From Tannockella sp964372125 (GTDB lineage Bacteria > Bacillota_I > Bacilli_A > Erysipelotrichales > Coprobacillaceae), in assembly GCA_964372125.1 (NCBI GenBank), contig CAYJPL010000005.1, positions 25,007 to 89,006 on the forward strand: a DNA stretch of 64,000 nt. Reading direction: 5' to 3'. A program made the position numbers and the translations under genes. The notes under the pieces were generated by a model. That model saw only the letters and a list, made by a program, of their open reading frames with translations. It was not told the origin of the DNA and ran no database searches. Positions 52,547 to 61,202 of the stretch are shown in pieces (the first letter of the stretch is position 1; the number at the start of each line of letters is the position of its first letter).

Positions 52547-53404
52547 TTATTCCTCCACTATTCTAGCTACATATTCATCATAAGTTAACCCCGATGCTTC
52601 AATTTCACTAGCAAGTTCAACTCCTACATATCGTATATGCCAACTTTCATAAGAGTATCCTGTTAGGTGGTCACTGTTTTCTAAGTAACGTAAGATGAAT
52701 CCATATTTTGTTAATTGTGATTTAAAGAAATCGTAGTGCTCAGAGTCTATGATTTCTTCATAGTGAAGACCATCAATAGAAACATCTGCAGCTAACCCTG
52801 TAGCATGCTCGCTATGACCAGGTTTGGCAACGTATTGATCACTGTATTCCGTACCATATACATCAACCATATTGTTATAAATTTCATCTTGGAACTCAGT
52901 GGAACGATAACCGCTATACACATAAATATCAAAACCTTCTTCTTTGCAAGCCTCAGCCATTTCTAAAAAAGCTTCAGCTGCAACTTTTTGTAACTGTTGT
53001 CCTTTGAAATCGTCGACAACAACTAAATCACTAGGGACCCAATCTAGTGGAAGTTGATACACTTTATTAACGAGAACATCAATTGCATCAGGCTCATCAA
53101 TAATTATTGGATCATTTGTAAAAAAAGGTACATCAATATGCATGTTTACATGAGTTACTACGTCTTCGATAGAAAGCTCAGTATTTTCTTGTTGGTATGC
53201 AAGGTATCTGTCTTCATTTTCTGCTTTATAATAATCAACTACTGCAAACTTACTTGTTTCTTCTTTGATCATGTTATTGTCATTGTTTTGAGTGTCAGAA
53301 TCTTTTGTGTTTGTAAGTTTTAAAATACCAAACACCAAAGCAGTAGTTACTGTACAAAATACAACACACACAATTACTAATTTTTTATAATTTAATTTCT
53401 TCAT
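52547..53404 (-). CDS. D-alanyl-D-alanine carboxypeptidase, VanY family (M15B)
   Basis: This exported zinc peptidase probably trims the terminal D-Ala of peptidoglycan stem peptides. It has 285 residues with an N-terminal membrane anchor (about 9-30). The M15B motifs are VYSGYRSTEFQDEIY, the zinc ligands in PGHSEHATGLAADV and the catalytic end SWHIRYVG. It is first in an operon with capA, suggesting both act on the wall. An ACTATTAATAGT palindrome at 53446-53457 lies in its promoter region and could be an operator. Confidence 0.92.
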   Translation of the reverse strand: MKKLNYKKLVIVCVVFCTVTTALVFGILKLTNTKDSDTQNNDNNMIKEETSKFAVVDYYKAENEDRYLAYQQENTELSIEDVVTHVNMHIDVPFFTNDPIIIDEPDAIDVLVNKVYQLPLDWVPSDLVVVDDFKGQQLQKVAAEAFLEMAEACKEEGFDIYVYSGYRSTEFQDEIYNNMVDVYGTEYSDQYVAKPGHSEHATGLAADVSIDGLHYEEIIDSEHYDFFKSQLTKYGFILRYLENSDHLTGYSYESWHIRYVGVELASEIEASGLTYDEYVARIVEE

Positions 53405-53478
53405 TGTATACTCCTTTATCTATTTCATTTTATCAAATATTTAATACTATTAATAGTGTTAAATACACCAAAAATTAA

Positions 53479-53507
53479 TTGACTTTTTAGTTAGTAGATG
53501 CTAACAT
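53479..53507 (+). promoter_or_regulatory. Promoter of the siderophore-type transporter operon
   Basis: TTGACT (53479-53484) and TAACAT (53502-53507) have a 17-base spacer. An operator-like repeat fills the spacer. Confidence 0.65.
53490..53505 (+). promoter_or_regulatory. GTTAG-N6-CTAAC operator, copy 1
   Basis: GTTAGTAGATGCTAAC lies between the -35 and -10 elements. The same form occurs at 53516 and 56282. Confidence 0.75.
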
Positions 53508-53515
53508 AAACACAC

Positions 53516-53531
53516 GTTAGTTAAAGCTAAC
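53516..53531 (+). promoter_or_regulatory. GTTAG-N6-CTAAC operator, copy 2
   Basis: GTTAGTTAAAGCTAAC starts 26 bases after copy 1, near the expected transcript start. Confidence 0.75.
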
Positions 53532-53548
53532 TTACAGGAAGGTATCAT

Positions 53549-54535
53549 ATGCTAAAGAAATATAAAATAAGTATTATACTTGCAATATTAATAATAATTC
53601 TATCTTTTGTTTCAATATTTGTAGGGGCAATCGATATAACACCAATACTTCATGGTGATTTCACCAATTTTGATTTATTGCTTATCACAAGAATGCCAAG
53701 ACTTCTTGCAATACTTTGTACAGGAGTAGGTATGGCTGTTGCTGGTTTAGTAATGCAAAAGCTATGTATGAATAACTTTGTGTCACCAACAACTGGCGCA
53801 ACAGTTGCTTCAGCACAGTTTGGGGTACTCATATCAATAATGTTATTTGCTAATGCTACATTAATGCAAAAGACAATGATTTCATTTGTTACTTCAATAT
53901 TAGGAACATGGTTATTTGTATTTTTTATTCAAAGGATTAAATTTAAAGATGTTGTCATGGTGCCCTTGATTGGAATTATGTTTAGTACAGTTATTAGTGG
54001 TCTGACAAATTACTTTGCATACCGCTTTGATCTATTACAAGTTTTACAATCTACATTAGTAGGAGATTTTTCACTAATTCTTAGGGGAAGATATGAAATT
54101 GTCTTTTTGGTAATACCATTAATTATTATTTCATTTATATATGCAAATCATTTTAATGTGGTTGGTATGGGAGAAGATTTCTCAAAGAACCTTGGAGTTA
54201 ATTATAATTTAGTACTATTTATGGGACTTACGATTGCAGCTTTAATAACTGCAAGTATTGTAGTTACGGTTGGAACGATTTCATATATCGGACTAATCGT
54301 TCCAAACTTGGTTTCAATGTTCCGTGGAGATAAGATAAAAGAGAGTTTATTAGATGTTGCACTCTTTGGTGCATTATTTGTATTAATATGCGATATTGTT
54401 GGAAGAATTGTTATTGCTCCATATGAATTACCAATTGATTTAATTTCTGGAATAGTAGGAAGTATTATCTTTTTAGCATTAATGTTTAAAAGATTGAGCC
54501 CTAAAAAAAGGAGAGTAACAAATGCAAAAGCTTAA
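53549..54535 (+). CDS. yclN: Ferric-siderophore ABC transporter permease 1 (YclN-like)
   Basis: This FecCD-family membrane permease has 328 residues and about nine or ten membrane segments. Typical motifs are LITRMPRLLAILCTGVGMAV, MQKLCMNNFVSPTTGAT and the coupling region LGVNYN followed by ISYIGLIVPNLVSMF. Length and gene order (permease, permease, ATPase, binding protein) match Bacillus yclNOPQ, which takes up petrobactin, and also ceuBCDE. Iron control is likely through the repeated operators upstream. The ligand cannot be deduced. It overlaps the next gene by 14 bases. Confidence 0.88.
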   Translation: MLKKYKISIILAILIIILSFVSIFVGAIDITPILHGDFTNFDLLLITRMPRLLAILCTGVGMAVAGLVMQKLCMNNFVSPTTGATVASAQFGVLISIMLFANATLMQKTMISFVTSILGTWLFVFFIQRIKFKDVVMVPLIGIMFSTVISGLTNYFAYRFDLLQVLQSTLVGDFSLILRGRYEIVFLVIPLIIISFIYANHFNVVGMGEDFSKNLGVNYNLVLFMGLTIAALITASIVVTVGTISYIGLIVPNLVSMFRGDKIKESLLDVALFGALFVLICDIVGRIVIAPYELPIDLISGIVGSIIFLALMFKRLSPKKRRVTNAKA

Positions 54536-55496
54536 ATATATGATGCAAGATAACAAAGTAAAAATGACAATGTTAATTATATTATCTTGTGCTTTAATGG
54601 GTGTATACATGACACTAGACTTGAATATGAAATATTTCGAGTATGCAATGTCTATTCGTATTCCAAAGGCACTAGCAATACTTATTGCATCATTTTGCAT
54701 AGGTTGTGCAAGTATAGTATTTCAATCAGTAATCAATAATAGAATTGTAACACCGTGTCTACTTGGAATGAATTCATTATATGTGTTAACACATACAGTT
54801 TTAGCACTTACAGTAGGAGTTACTGGTACGTTTCTAGCAAATAAGAATAATGCATTTATTTTAGATTTAATTATCATGGGCATATCAGCTACAATTATAT
54901 ATGGTTATCTATTTAAAAAGACAAAATATAATGTATTATATGTACTGCTTTCTGGAACCGTAATAGCGACATTGTTTACAAGTATTTCTAATACTATGAT
55001 GCGCGTCATGGATCCAAATGAGTTTACAGCGTTGCAAGATAGTTTAATTGCTGGTTTTTCAAATGTTAATAGTGATATTATTTTATTATCAGTAGTAATT
55101 ATCATTGCAGTAATTGTTGTTTTTTGGAAACATATACAAATACTAGATGTGTTAACGCTTGGAAAAAACCAAGCAATTAATTTAGGTGTTGATTATGATA
55201 AGAGTATTAGTAGGTTGTTACTTGGAGTAACAATAATGATTGCAATAGCTACAGCACTTGTCGGTCCTATTTCGTTTTTAGGATTAATTGTCGCAAATAT
55301 TTCAAGAGAGTATTTTAAAACATTTAAACATAAATATTTAATGATTGGTTCATTTTTAATGGGTGTAATAATTTTAACATTTGGTCAAGCTTTAATTGAA
55401 CATGTGTTTAATTATAACGCGGTAATCTCAGTGTTTATAAATGTCTTAGGTGGAATTTACTTTTTATACTTAATAATAACTAATAGGGGTACATAA
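54522..55496 (+). CDS. yclO: Ferric-siderophore ABC transporter permease 2 (YclO-like)
   Basis: This is the second FecCD-type permease, with 324 residues. It has the motifs MSIRIPKALAILIASFCIG, VFQSVINNRIVTPCLLGMNS and the coupling sequence NLGVDYDKS, then GPISFLGLIVANISREYF. The ribosome site GGAG lies inside the preceding gene. The two permeases are expected to form a heterodimeric channel bound to the downstream ATPase. Confidence 0.88.
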   Translation: MQKLKYMMQDNKVKMTMLIILSCALMGVYMTLDLNMKYFEYAMSIRIPKALAILIASFCIGCASIVFQSVINNRIVTPCLLGMNSLYVLTHTVLALTVGVTGTFLANKNNAFILDLIIMGISATIIYGYLFKKTKYNVLYVLLSGTVIATLFTSISNTMMRVMDPNEFTALQDSLIAGFSNVNSDIILLSVVIIIAVIVVFWKHIQILDVLTLGKNQAINLGVDYDKSISRLLLGVTIMIAIATALVGPISFLGLIVANISREYFKTFKHKYLMIGSFLMGVIILTFGQALIEHVFNYNAVISVFINVLGGIYFLYLIITNRGT

Positions 55497-55497
55497 G

Positions 55498-56250
55498 ATG
55501 AAAATAGATAGTATAGTAAAACAGTATAATGGAGTTAATGTTGTAAATGATGTTAGCTTTAAGATTGAAAGAAATAAAGTTACATCTTTTATCGGACCAA
55601 ATGGAGCTGGTAAGTCAACAGTATTAAACATGATTACTCGTCTTATTGCTCACGATAGTGGAGATATACATTTTGGAGATGTAGAACTTAAAAAATGGAA
55701 AAGTAAAGAACTTGCTAAAAAGCTTGCCATATTAACACAATCAAATAATATCCAAATGAAATTAACAGTAAGAGAATTAGTTGGTTTTGGTAGATTTCCA
55801 TATAGTGGAAATACACTAACAAAAGAAGATTATGTAAAGATTGATGAAGCAATTGCTTACATGGAATTAGATGAATTTAGTGATCGATTTATCGATGAGC
55901 TATCAGGTGGACAAAGACAACGTGCCTATATCGCAATGGTTATAGCTCAAGATACAGAGTTTGTATTCTTAGATGAGCCTACAAATAATTTAGATATTTA
56001 TCATTCATCAAATATGATGAAAATGGTTCGTAAGCTTTGTGATGAATTAGGAAAAACGGTTATTTTAGTTTTACATGAAATTAACTTTGCGTCATGTTAT
56101 TCAGACTATATTGGAGCATTTAAGAATGGTAAACTACATACTTATGGAACAGTAAATGAAGTAATGACAAAAGATGTTTTAAAAGATTTATATGGAGTAG
56201 ATTTTGAAATCCAATATATTAATGGAAAACCAATATCTATTTATTACTAG
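55498..56250 (+). CDS. yclP: Ferric-siderophore ABC transporter ATPase (YclP-like)
   Basis: This 250-residue ATPase powers the two permeases. Walker A is GPNGAGKST, the signature is LSGGQRQRAYIAM, Walker B is FVFLDEPTNNLDI and the H-loop is VLHEIN. These match FecE/YclP-type proteins. It starts one base after the second permease. A weak hairpin (56249) at its end may reduce readthrough into the binding-protein gene, which has its own operator. Confidence 0.92.
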   Translation: MKIDSIVKQYNGVNVVNDVSFKIERNKVTSFIGPNGAGKSTVLNMITRLIAHDSGDIHFGDVELKKWKSKELAKKLAILTQSNNIQMKLTVRELVGFGRFPYSGNTLTKEDYVKIDEAIAYMELDEFSDRFIDELSGGQRQRAYIAMVIAQDTEFVFLDEPTNNLDIYHSSNMMKMVRKLCDELGKTVILVLHEINFASCYSDYIGAFKNGKLHTYGTVNEVMTKDVLKDLYGVDFEIQYINGKPISIYY

Positions 56251-56269
56251 TAGCAAATTGCTACTTTTA
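56249..56269 (+). terminator. Weak terminator or attenuator after the ATPase gene
   Basis: AGTAGC (56249-56254) pairs with GCTACT (56260-56265), followed by only TTTT. The stem overlaps the stop codon. Confidence 0.5.
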
Positions 56270-56281
56270 AAAAAATTTTAT

Positions 56282-56297
56282 GTTAGTATTTGCTAAC
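56282..56297 (+). promoter_or_regulatory. GTTAG-N6-CTAAC operator, copy 3
   Basis: GTTAGTATTTGCTAAC lies 28 bases before the binding-protein start codon. It matches the two copies upstream of the permease genes. Confidence 0.75.
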
Positions 56298-56325
56298 TGA
56301 AATATAAAAGAAAGAGGAAGAGAAG

Positions 56326-57288
56326 ATGAAAAAAGTATTAAGCTTATTTATGGTTGCTATGCTTGCAATCACACTAACTGGATGTGGAAGTAGTAAAGAG
56401 AGTGGTGAAGAAACTACTGCAGAAACAGTTGAAATTGAAGTTGCAAATGCAAATGGAGAAATGATTACAGTTGATTTCCCGCTTGACCCACAACGTGTTG
56501 TAGTATTAAATTATCAAACATTAGATTTCTTAGATGCTATGGGATTAGGTGATCGTGTAGTTGGTGTTATCGCATCTGGATCAATGCCAGAACATTTACG
56601 AAAATATGCTGAAGATGAAAATATTGTGAACTTGGGAAGTATGAAAGAATACGATATGGAAGCAATCATGGAATTAGAACCTGATGCAATTTTCTCAAGT
56701 GATCGTACTGTAGCTGCTTATGATGATTTTACTGCTATTGCACCAACAATGGCTGCATATATTGATTATGAAGCTGGGTTCTTTGATAGTTATAAAGAAT
56801 TAGCTAGTACACATGCAAAAATATTTGGGTTAACAACAGAGTTAGATGAAAAAATTGCTGGTTATGAAACAAGAATTGATGAAATCGCAAAAGTTGCTGA
56901 GGGTAATGATGCAATGTTATTAATTTTTGCTGGTGGATTAAATGTTTTAGGTGATGATGGTAGAGCATCAATCGTTACAAACGAAATGGGATTCACAAAT
57001 ACTTATACTGGAGAAGATGTTAATCATGGGAATATCTCTTCTTATGAAGGTGTTTTAGAAGCAAATCCTGATTATATCTTTGTTTTAGATAAAGATACAG
57101 CAGTAGGAACTGAAGCTGTTGCTGCAACTCAACAAATGGATAATGAGGTTATTCAAAAAACAGATGCTTATAAAAACGATCAAATTATCTATTTAACTCC
57201 AGGTGATGTTTGGTACTTAGCTGATGGTGGTATCACATCTATGGACTTAATGATTACTTGTATTGAAGAAGCATTAGGTATTAAGTAG
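56326..57288 (+). CDS. yclQ: Siderophore-binding lipoprotein (YclQ-like)
   Basis: This outside lipoprotein binds the iron complex and delivers it to the permeases. It has 320 residues. The lipobox is LTGCG near residue 20. The class III binding fold contains RVVVLNYQTLDFLDAMGLGD, the Glu-containing MELEPDAIFSS and the second-lobe SYEGVLEANPDYIFVLD. Length fits YclQ (petrobactin, photoproducts) and relatives such as CeuE. It has its own operator copy and terminator, allowing extra expression of the binding protein. Ligand identity is unknown. Confidence 0.9.
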   Translation: MKKVLSLFMVAMLAITLTGCGSSKESGEETTAETVEIEVANANGEMITVDFPLDPQRVVVLNYQTLDFLDAMGLGDRVVGVIASGSMPEHLRKYAEDENIVNLGSMKEYDMEAIMELEPDAIFSSDRTVAAYDDFTAIAPTMAAYIDYEAGFFDSYKELASTHAKIFGLTTELDEKIAGYETRIDEIAKVAEGNDAMLLIFAGGLNVLGDDGRASIVTNEMGFTNTYTGEDVNHGNISSYEGVLEANPDYIFVLDKDTAVGTEAVAATQQMDNEVIQKTDAYKNDQIIYLTPGDVWYLADGGITSMDLMITCIEEALGIK

Positions 57289-57297
57289 TATTTAATT

Positions 57298-57323
57298 AGT
57301 CACACTATGTGTGGCTTTTTTTC
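57298..57323 (+). terminator. Terminator of the iron-transport operon
   Basis: AGTCACAC (57298-57305) pairs with GTGTGGCT (57309-57316) with one wobble, followed by TTTTTTT. Confidence 0.88.
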
Positions 57324-57391
57324 ATCTAGTGAAAATGTAGTTTTGTAATATGAAAACAAATAAATAAATATTATGTTACTATATTATTGTC

Positions 57392-57494
57392 CCAAATATA
57401 AGTATTCGATTTTCCCGGATTGAATGCGAATATTTTTACAAATAGCTAAGTCTATTTGTATTTCCTGACAGGCAAGTTATTGTCTGTTTTTTTT
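57392..57494 (+). ncRNA. Candidate small RNA or leader with three stem-loops
   Basis: Stem 1 is GTATTCG (57402-57408) with CGAATAT (57427-57433) and has TTTTCCCGG in its loop. Stem 2 is ACAAATAG (57438-57445) with CTATTTGT (57452-57459). Stem 3 is ACAGGCAA with TTGTCTGT (57468-57487), followed by eight T. A possible -10, TATATT, is at 57380-57385. No good reading frame is seen. It ends 67 bases before the HAD gene. Confidence 0.5.
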
Positions 57495-57561
57495 ATTTCT
57501 AGAAAATAATAAAATTCGCATACTGAATATGCTATTATGTTAGATATATGGAGGAAGCGGT

Positions 57562-58398
57562 ATGTACAAGTTGTTATTAACAGATTTAGATGAAACATTA
57601 TTGGTAGATCATCATATTCCAAGCATGAATATAGATGCAATTGAAAAAGCTAGAAAAAAAGGTGTAAAAGTAGTTCCGTGTACGGGTAGAAGTTATCAGA
57701 TGATTCAAGAAGTACTACAAGAACTAGGGAGTCATAAAAAAGCAGGTGAGTATTCAATTTGTTTTAATGGTGGATTAGTGGTTGAAAATAAAGATGACAA
57801 AGTATTATATTTTAATGGGCTAGGCTATGAACATATGGTAGAACTTTTAGAGTATTCTAAAAGATTTGATGTAGGGGTAATGATTTTTACATTGGATATG
57901 TGTTATTTAGTAAATCCAGACCAAGATGAAATTGACCGTAAGATTGCCCAAAATGGTGAATTTGAAGTAATTTATGGAGATGTTGATTTATCTTTGTTTG
58001 AAGGTAAAGAAATCGCAAAATTGTTATATATAAAAAAAGATATGGATTATTTAAAAATGATAACGCAAAGTCTATCAGATGAGATTGAAACAATGGGTAT
58101 AAGTGTTAGTTACTCTTCACATAGATATTTAGAGTTCAATGCTAGTGGTGTAAATAAAGGTGCTGGACTTGCATTTCTTGCTCGTCACTTAGGTGTAGAA
58201 ATTAGTGAAGTTATTTCGATAGGAGATAATTATAATGATTTAGAAATGCTAGAAGTTGCCGGATTAGGGTGTGCTGTAACGAGTGCATATCAAGATATAA
58301 AAGATGTTTGTGACTATGTTACTAAAAAAGATTACTTCGAAGGTGCAGTAAGTGAAGTTATAACAAAGTTTATTTTGGAGGAACAAGAAAATGTATAA
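57562..58398 (+). CDS. HAD-superfamily phosphatase, Cof subfamily (copy 1)
   Basis: This is a 278-residue hydrolase. Motif I is LLLTDLDETLLVDHH, motif II is VPCTGRSYQM, and the Lys and Asp region is NKGAGLAFLARHLG with SIGDNYNDLEML. The cap type is IIB as in Cof/YidA proteins, which act on sugar phosphates and related compounds. The substrate is unknown. Its stop overlaps the start of a close paralogue by 8 bases, so it seems to be a tandem duplication. A structured RNA candidate lies upstream. Confidence 0.9.
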   Translation: MYKLLLTDLDETLLVDHHIPSMNIDAIEKARKKGVKVVPCTGRSYQMIQEVLQELGSHKKAGEYSICFNGGLVVENKDDKVLYFNGLGYEHMVELLEYSKRFDVGVMIFTLDMCYLVNPDQDEIDRKIAQNGEFEVIYGDVDLSLFEGKEIAKLLYIKKDMDYLKMITQSLSDEIETMGISVSYSSHRYLEFNASGVNKGAGLAFLARHLGVEISEVISIGDNYNDLEMLEVAGLGCAVTSAYQDIKDVCDYVTKKDYFEGAVSEVITKFILEEQENV

Positions 58399-59221
58399 AT
58401 TAATTGCAAGTGATTTAGATGAAACATTATTAGATGATCATCATTGTTGTCCTAAGGCTAACGTAGATGCGATTTTAAAAGCTAAAGAAAAGTATGGAGT
58501 TAAGTTTGTACCTTGTACAGGTAGAGGATTTGCTTCAATTAGTCCAGAATTAAAAGCAACTGGGTTATATGATTTACCTGGCGAATATTCGATATCATTT
58601 AATGGTGGCGCGATTACTGAAAATAAAGATTCAAAAGTTATTTCATTTAATGGATTAGGATATCCAAAGATGAAAGAAATATTTGAACAAGGTTTACATT
58701 ATGATGTTTGTATTCATGTTTATACAATCGATAAAGTATATGTATATAATATCAATGACGATGAAAAACAACGTTTTATTAATCAAGGTGTAGACTGTAT
58801 TATAATGGAAGAAAATACTGTAGATTTCTTAGAAGATGCACGCATTGCTAAAATATTATATCAAAATACAAATGTTCCATATTTACAATCACTAGAACCA
58901 AAAATGCAAGAATTAGTAAAGGATGTTGTAGAGGTAAGTTATTCATCAAATCGTTATATGGAATTTAATGCTCTTGGTGTTGATAAAGGAAATGGTATTC
59001 TTTTACTTGCAAAGATGTTAAATATTTTACCTGAAGAAATTATTGCAGTAGGAGATAACTACAATGATTTACCGATGTTTAGAGAAGTAGGGTTAAGTGT
59101 TGCTGCCAACAATGCTGTTGACGCAGTAAAATCAGTATGTGATTATACTACCAAAGCAAATAATAATGATGGAGTACTTGCAGAAGTAATTGCAAAGTTT
59201 ATCTTTAATGAAGACGTTTAA
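58391..59221 (+). CDS. HAD-superfamily phosphatase, Cof subfamily (copy 2)
   Basis: This 276-residue paralogue of the preceding protein has the same motifs: LIASDLDETLLDDHH, VPCTGRGFAS, DKGNGILLLAKML and AVGDNYNDLPMF. The two share many positions over their whole length (for example YNDL and the SYSSNRYMEFNALG region), which points to a local duplication followed by divergence. The ribosome site GGAGG lies within copy 1. Its 3' end overlaps the ung start by 14 bases. Confidence 0.9.
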   Translation: MYKLIASDLDETLLDDHHCCPKANVDAILKAKEKYGVKFVPCTGRGFASISPELKATGLYDLPGEYSISFNGGAITENKDSKVISFNGLGYPKMKEIFEQGLHYDVCIHVYTIDKVYVYNINDDEKQRFINQGVDCIIMEENTVDFLEDARIAKILYQNTNVPYLQSLEPKMQELVKDVVEVSYSSNRYMEFNALGVDKGNGILLLAKMLNILPEEIIAVGDNYNDLPMFREVGLSVAANNAVDAVKSVCDYTTKANNNDGVLAEVIAKFIFNEDV

Positions 59222-59873
59222 TCAAATTATTGAACATGAAAAAACAAAACCCTATTTTAAAGAAATAGAAAGCTTTATCGAAAATGAATATCAAAGTAAA
59301 ACAATATTTCCACCACGTGATTGTATCTACGCAGCGCTTGAGTATTGTGAATATGAAGATGTAAAAGTTGTAATTCTTGGACAAGATCCATACCATGGAA
59401 TATATCAAGCAAATGGTCTAGCGTTTAGTGTAAATAAAGCAGTTTCATTGCCACCTAGCTTAAAAAACATTTTTAAAGAGATGGTCGATGATTTAGGTGT
59501 AGAAATGCCTTATCATGGTGACTTGCAAAGTTGGGCCAAACAAGGTGTTTTGTTATTGAATACAACGTTAACAGTTGAACAAGGAAAGGCAAATAGTCAT
59601 AGTAAATGTGGTTGGCAAATTTTCACACAACAAATTATTGAGGAATTAAATAATCGTGAAAAACCAATGGTATTTATTTTATGGGGAAGTCAAGCAATTG
59701 AAAAAGGAAAAAATATTGATAAGACAAAACATTGTGTAATTGAAAGTGTGCATCCTTCACCACTTTCATCATATCGTGGTTTTTTTGGATCAAAGCCTTT
59801 TAGCAAGGCAAATCAGTTTTTAAAAGAAAATAATATAGAAGAGATAGATTGGAGTATCGATGAGTTATTTTAA
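59208..59873 (+). CDS. ung: Uracil-DNA glycosylase, family 1
   Basis: This base-excision repair enzyme removes uracil from DNA. It has 221 residues. The water-activating motif is VVILGQDPYHGIY with the catalytic Asp, and the DNA-intercalating motif is ESVHPSPLSSYRGFFG. LLLNTTLTV is also typical. I prefer the ATG at 59208, which gives the usual family opening; a TTG at 59190 is possible, and neither has a strong ribosome site, so coupling with the preceding gene is likely. Its 3' end overlaps folC by 14 bases. Confidence 0.95.
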   Translation: MKTFNQIIEHEKTKPYFKEIESFIENEYQSKTIFPPRDCIYAALEYCEYEDVKVVILGQDPYHGIYQANGLAFSVNKAVSLPPSLKNIFKEMVDDLGVEMPYHGDLQSWAKQGVLLLNTTLTVEQGKANSHSKCGWQIFTQQIIEELNNREKPMVFILWGSQAIEKGKNIDKTKHCVIESVHPSPLSSYRGFFGSKPFSKANQFLKENNIEEIDWSIDELF

Positions 59874-60978
59874 TACAATTGGAAAAGCGCTGTCATATAT
59901 AGAATCTAAAAGAAGCAAACGTACACTTGAAGACTTTAAAAAAACGATTAAAACAAATAATATCAGTATTGATTTTACAAATATAATACATATCGCAGGT
60001 ACAAATGGAAAAGGATCAACGATACAAATGATTATGGAACTCTTGAAAAATCATGGATATCAAGTAGGAACATTTACTTCACCGTATATGATTTGTCATA
60101 ACGATCGTATGTGTATAAATGGAGTACCAATTAGTGATCAAGTACTATTACAATATATAAATGATTTGTACGAACTTATTGAAAAAGACGGCCTATCAAT
60201 GTTTGAAATAGATATGTTATTAATGATGCGTTATTTTAATGAAGTTAATCCTGACTACTGTGTTATTGAAACTGGAATTGGTGGTCTACTTGATAAAACA
60301 AATATCTTTAATAGTAAAGTTAGTGCAATTACTAATATTGCACTAGATCATCAATTTATGTTAGGTAACACTATAGAAGAGATTGCTTATCATAAAGCTG
60401 GAATCATTAAAGAAAACCAGATATGTTTTACAACTGAAAAACAAATAGAAGTTTTAGATGTATTTAATAGAGAAACAAGTATAAAAAACAGTAAATTACA
60501 AAACGTAGATATCAATAGACAGTATGATTTTCTAAATGTTGCAACATATCAACAAAGTAATATCTCGCTTGCAATCGCAATCGTAGAATCTTGTATAAAT
60601 ATGAATAAAGAAATTGTCCAAAACACAATTAACAACTTTAGACTTCCAGGAAGATTTGAAAGAATAGGTAAGTTTTATGTTGATGGTGGACATAATATTG
60701 CTGGTATAAAAGCATTAAAAGAATCAGTAGAAAAATTAAACAATAAATCTGTGGTATTTATATTTAGTGCCCTAGCAGATAAAGACCGCTCACAAATGCT
60801 AGATGTATTAAGTGCTTATCCAGTTATAGAAGTATATTTTGAAGATGAACGAAGTAATAATATTGGATTGTACTACAAAGATGCTATCGAGCAAGTAATA
60901 AATGAGTATGATACAATCGTACTTGCTGGTTCAATGCATTTTGCAAGTATTGTTAGAAAATATGTAAATACCATATAA
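59860..60978 (+). CDS. folC: Folylpolyglutamate synthase / dihydrofolate synthase-like (FolC)
   Basis: This Mur-ligase-family enzyme adds glutamate residues to folate. It has 372 residues, shorter than the usual 420 or so. The ATP loop is HIAGTNGKGSTIQM, followed by GTFTSPYM, IETGIGGLLDKTN and ALDHQFMLG. The C-terminal DGGHNIAGIKAL and IFSALADKDRSQML are present. The shortening may reflect smaller loops in the C-terminal domain. It overlaps ung and ends in a hairpin that includes the stop codon. Confidence 0.9.
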   Translation: MSYFNTIGKALSYIESKRSKRTLEDFKKTIKTNNISIDFTNIIHIAGTNGKGSTIQMIMELLKNHGYQVGTFTSPYMICHNDRMCINGVPISDQVLLQYINDLYELIEKDGLSMFEIDMLLMMRYFNEVNPDYCVIETGIGGLLDKTNIFNSKVSAITNIALDHQFMLGNTIEEIAYHKAGIIKENQICFTTEKQIEVLDVFNRETSIKNSKLQNVDINRQYDFLNVATYQQSNISLAIAIVESCINMNKEIVQNTINNFRLPGRFERIGKFYVDGGHNIAGIKALKESVEKLNNKSVVFIFSALADKDRSQMLDVLSAYPVIEVYFEDERSNNIGLYYKDAIEQVINEYDTIVLAGSMHFASIVRKYVNTI

Positions 60979-61001
60979 TCAATATATGGTTGCACTTTTT
61001 T
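60971..61001 (+). terminator. Probable terminator of the HAD-ung-folC group
   Basis: CCATATA (60971-60977) pairs with TATATGG (60983-60989). The T run (TTTTTT) comes only after TTGCAC, so strength is doubtful. Confidence 0.5.
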
Positions 61002-61202
61002 GTATATCGTATAAACGACAATTTTTAGGCATTTAAATAAATTAAGTTCCATCAAATGGAATAGATTTATAACTTTAGGTAGTCAAAAAGGTTTTGAGTA
61101 GCCCCTCTATCGTGGTGATAGACATTTCTTTTTTTTTTGATATAATTAATTTGAAAAGTGATTAAATTCGTATAGTAGTTAGTGTTTAAATAGGGGGAGA
61201 TT
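61002..61202 (+). other. Intergenic region with two hairpins and a poly-T run
   Basis: TCAAAA/TTTTGA (61083-61097) and TCTATC/GATAGA (61106-61122) are followed by a T run at about 61128-61138, then TATAAT (61141-61146), probably the -10 of the next gene. A small RNA ending at the T run is conceivable, but I see no good promoter for it. Nothing else is evident. Confidence 0.4.

Noticed and set aside
53479..53531. Fur box in front of the iron transporter
   Set aside because: The repeats are GTTAG-N6-CTAAC and do not match the GATAATGATAATCATTATC pattern.
57392..57494. Known riboswitch before the HAD genes
   Set aside because: I compared it by eye with preQ1, fluoride, ZTP, c-di-GMP and THF motifs and found no conserved core.
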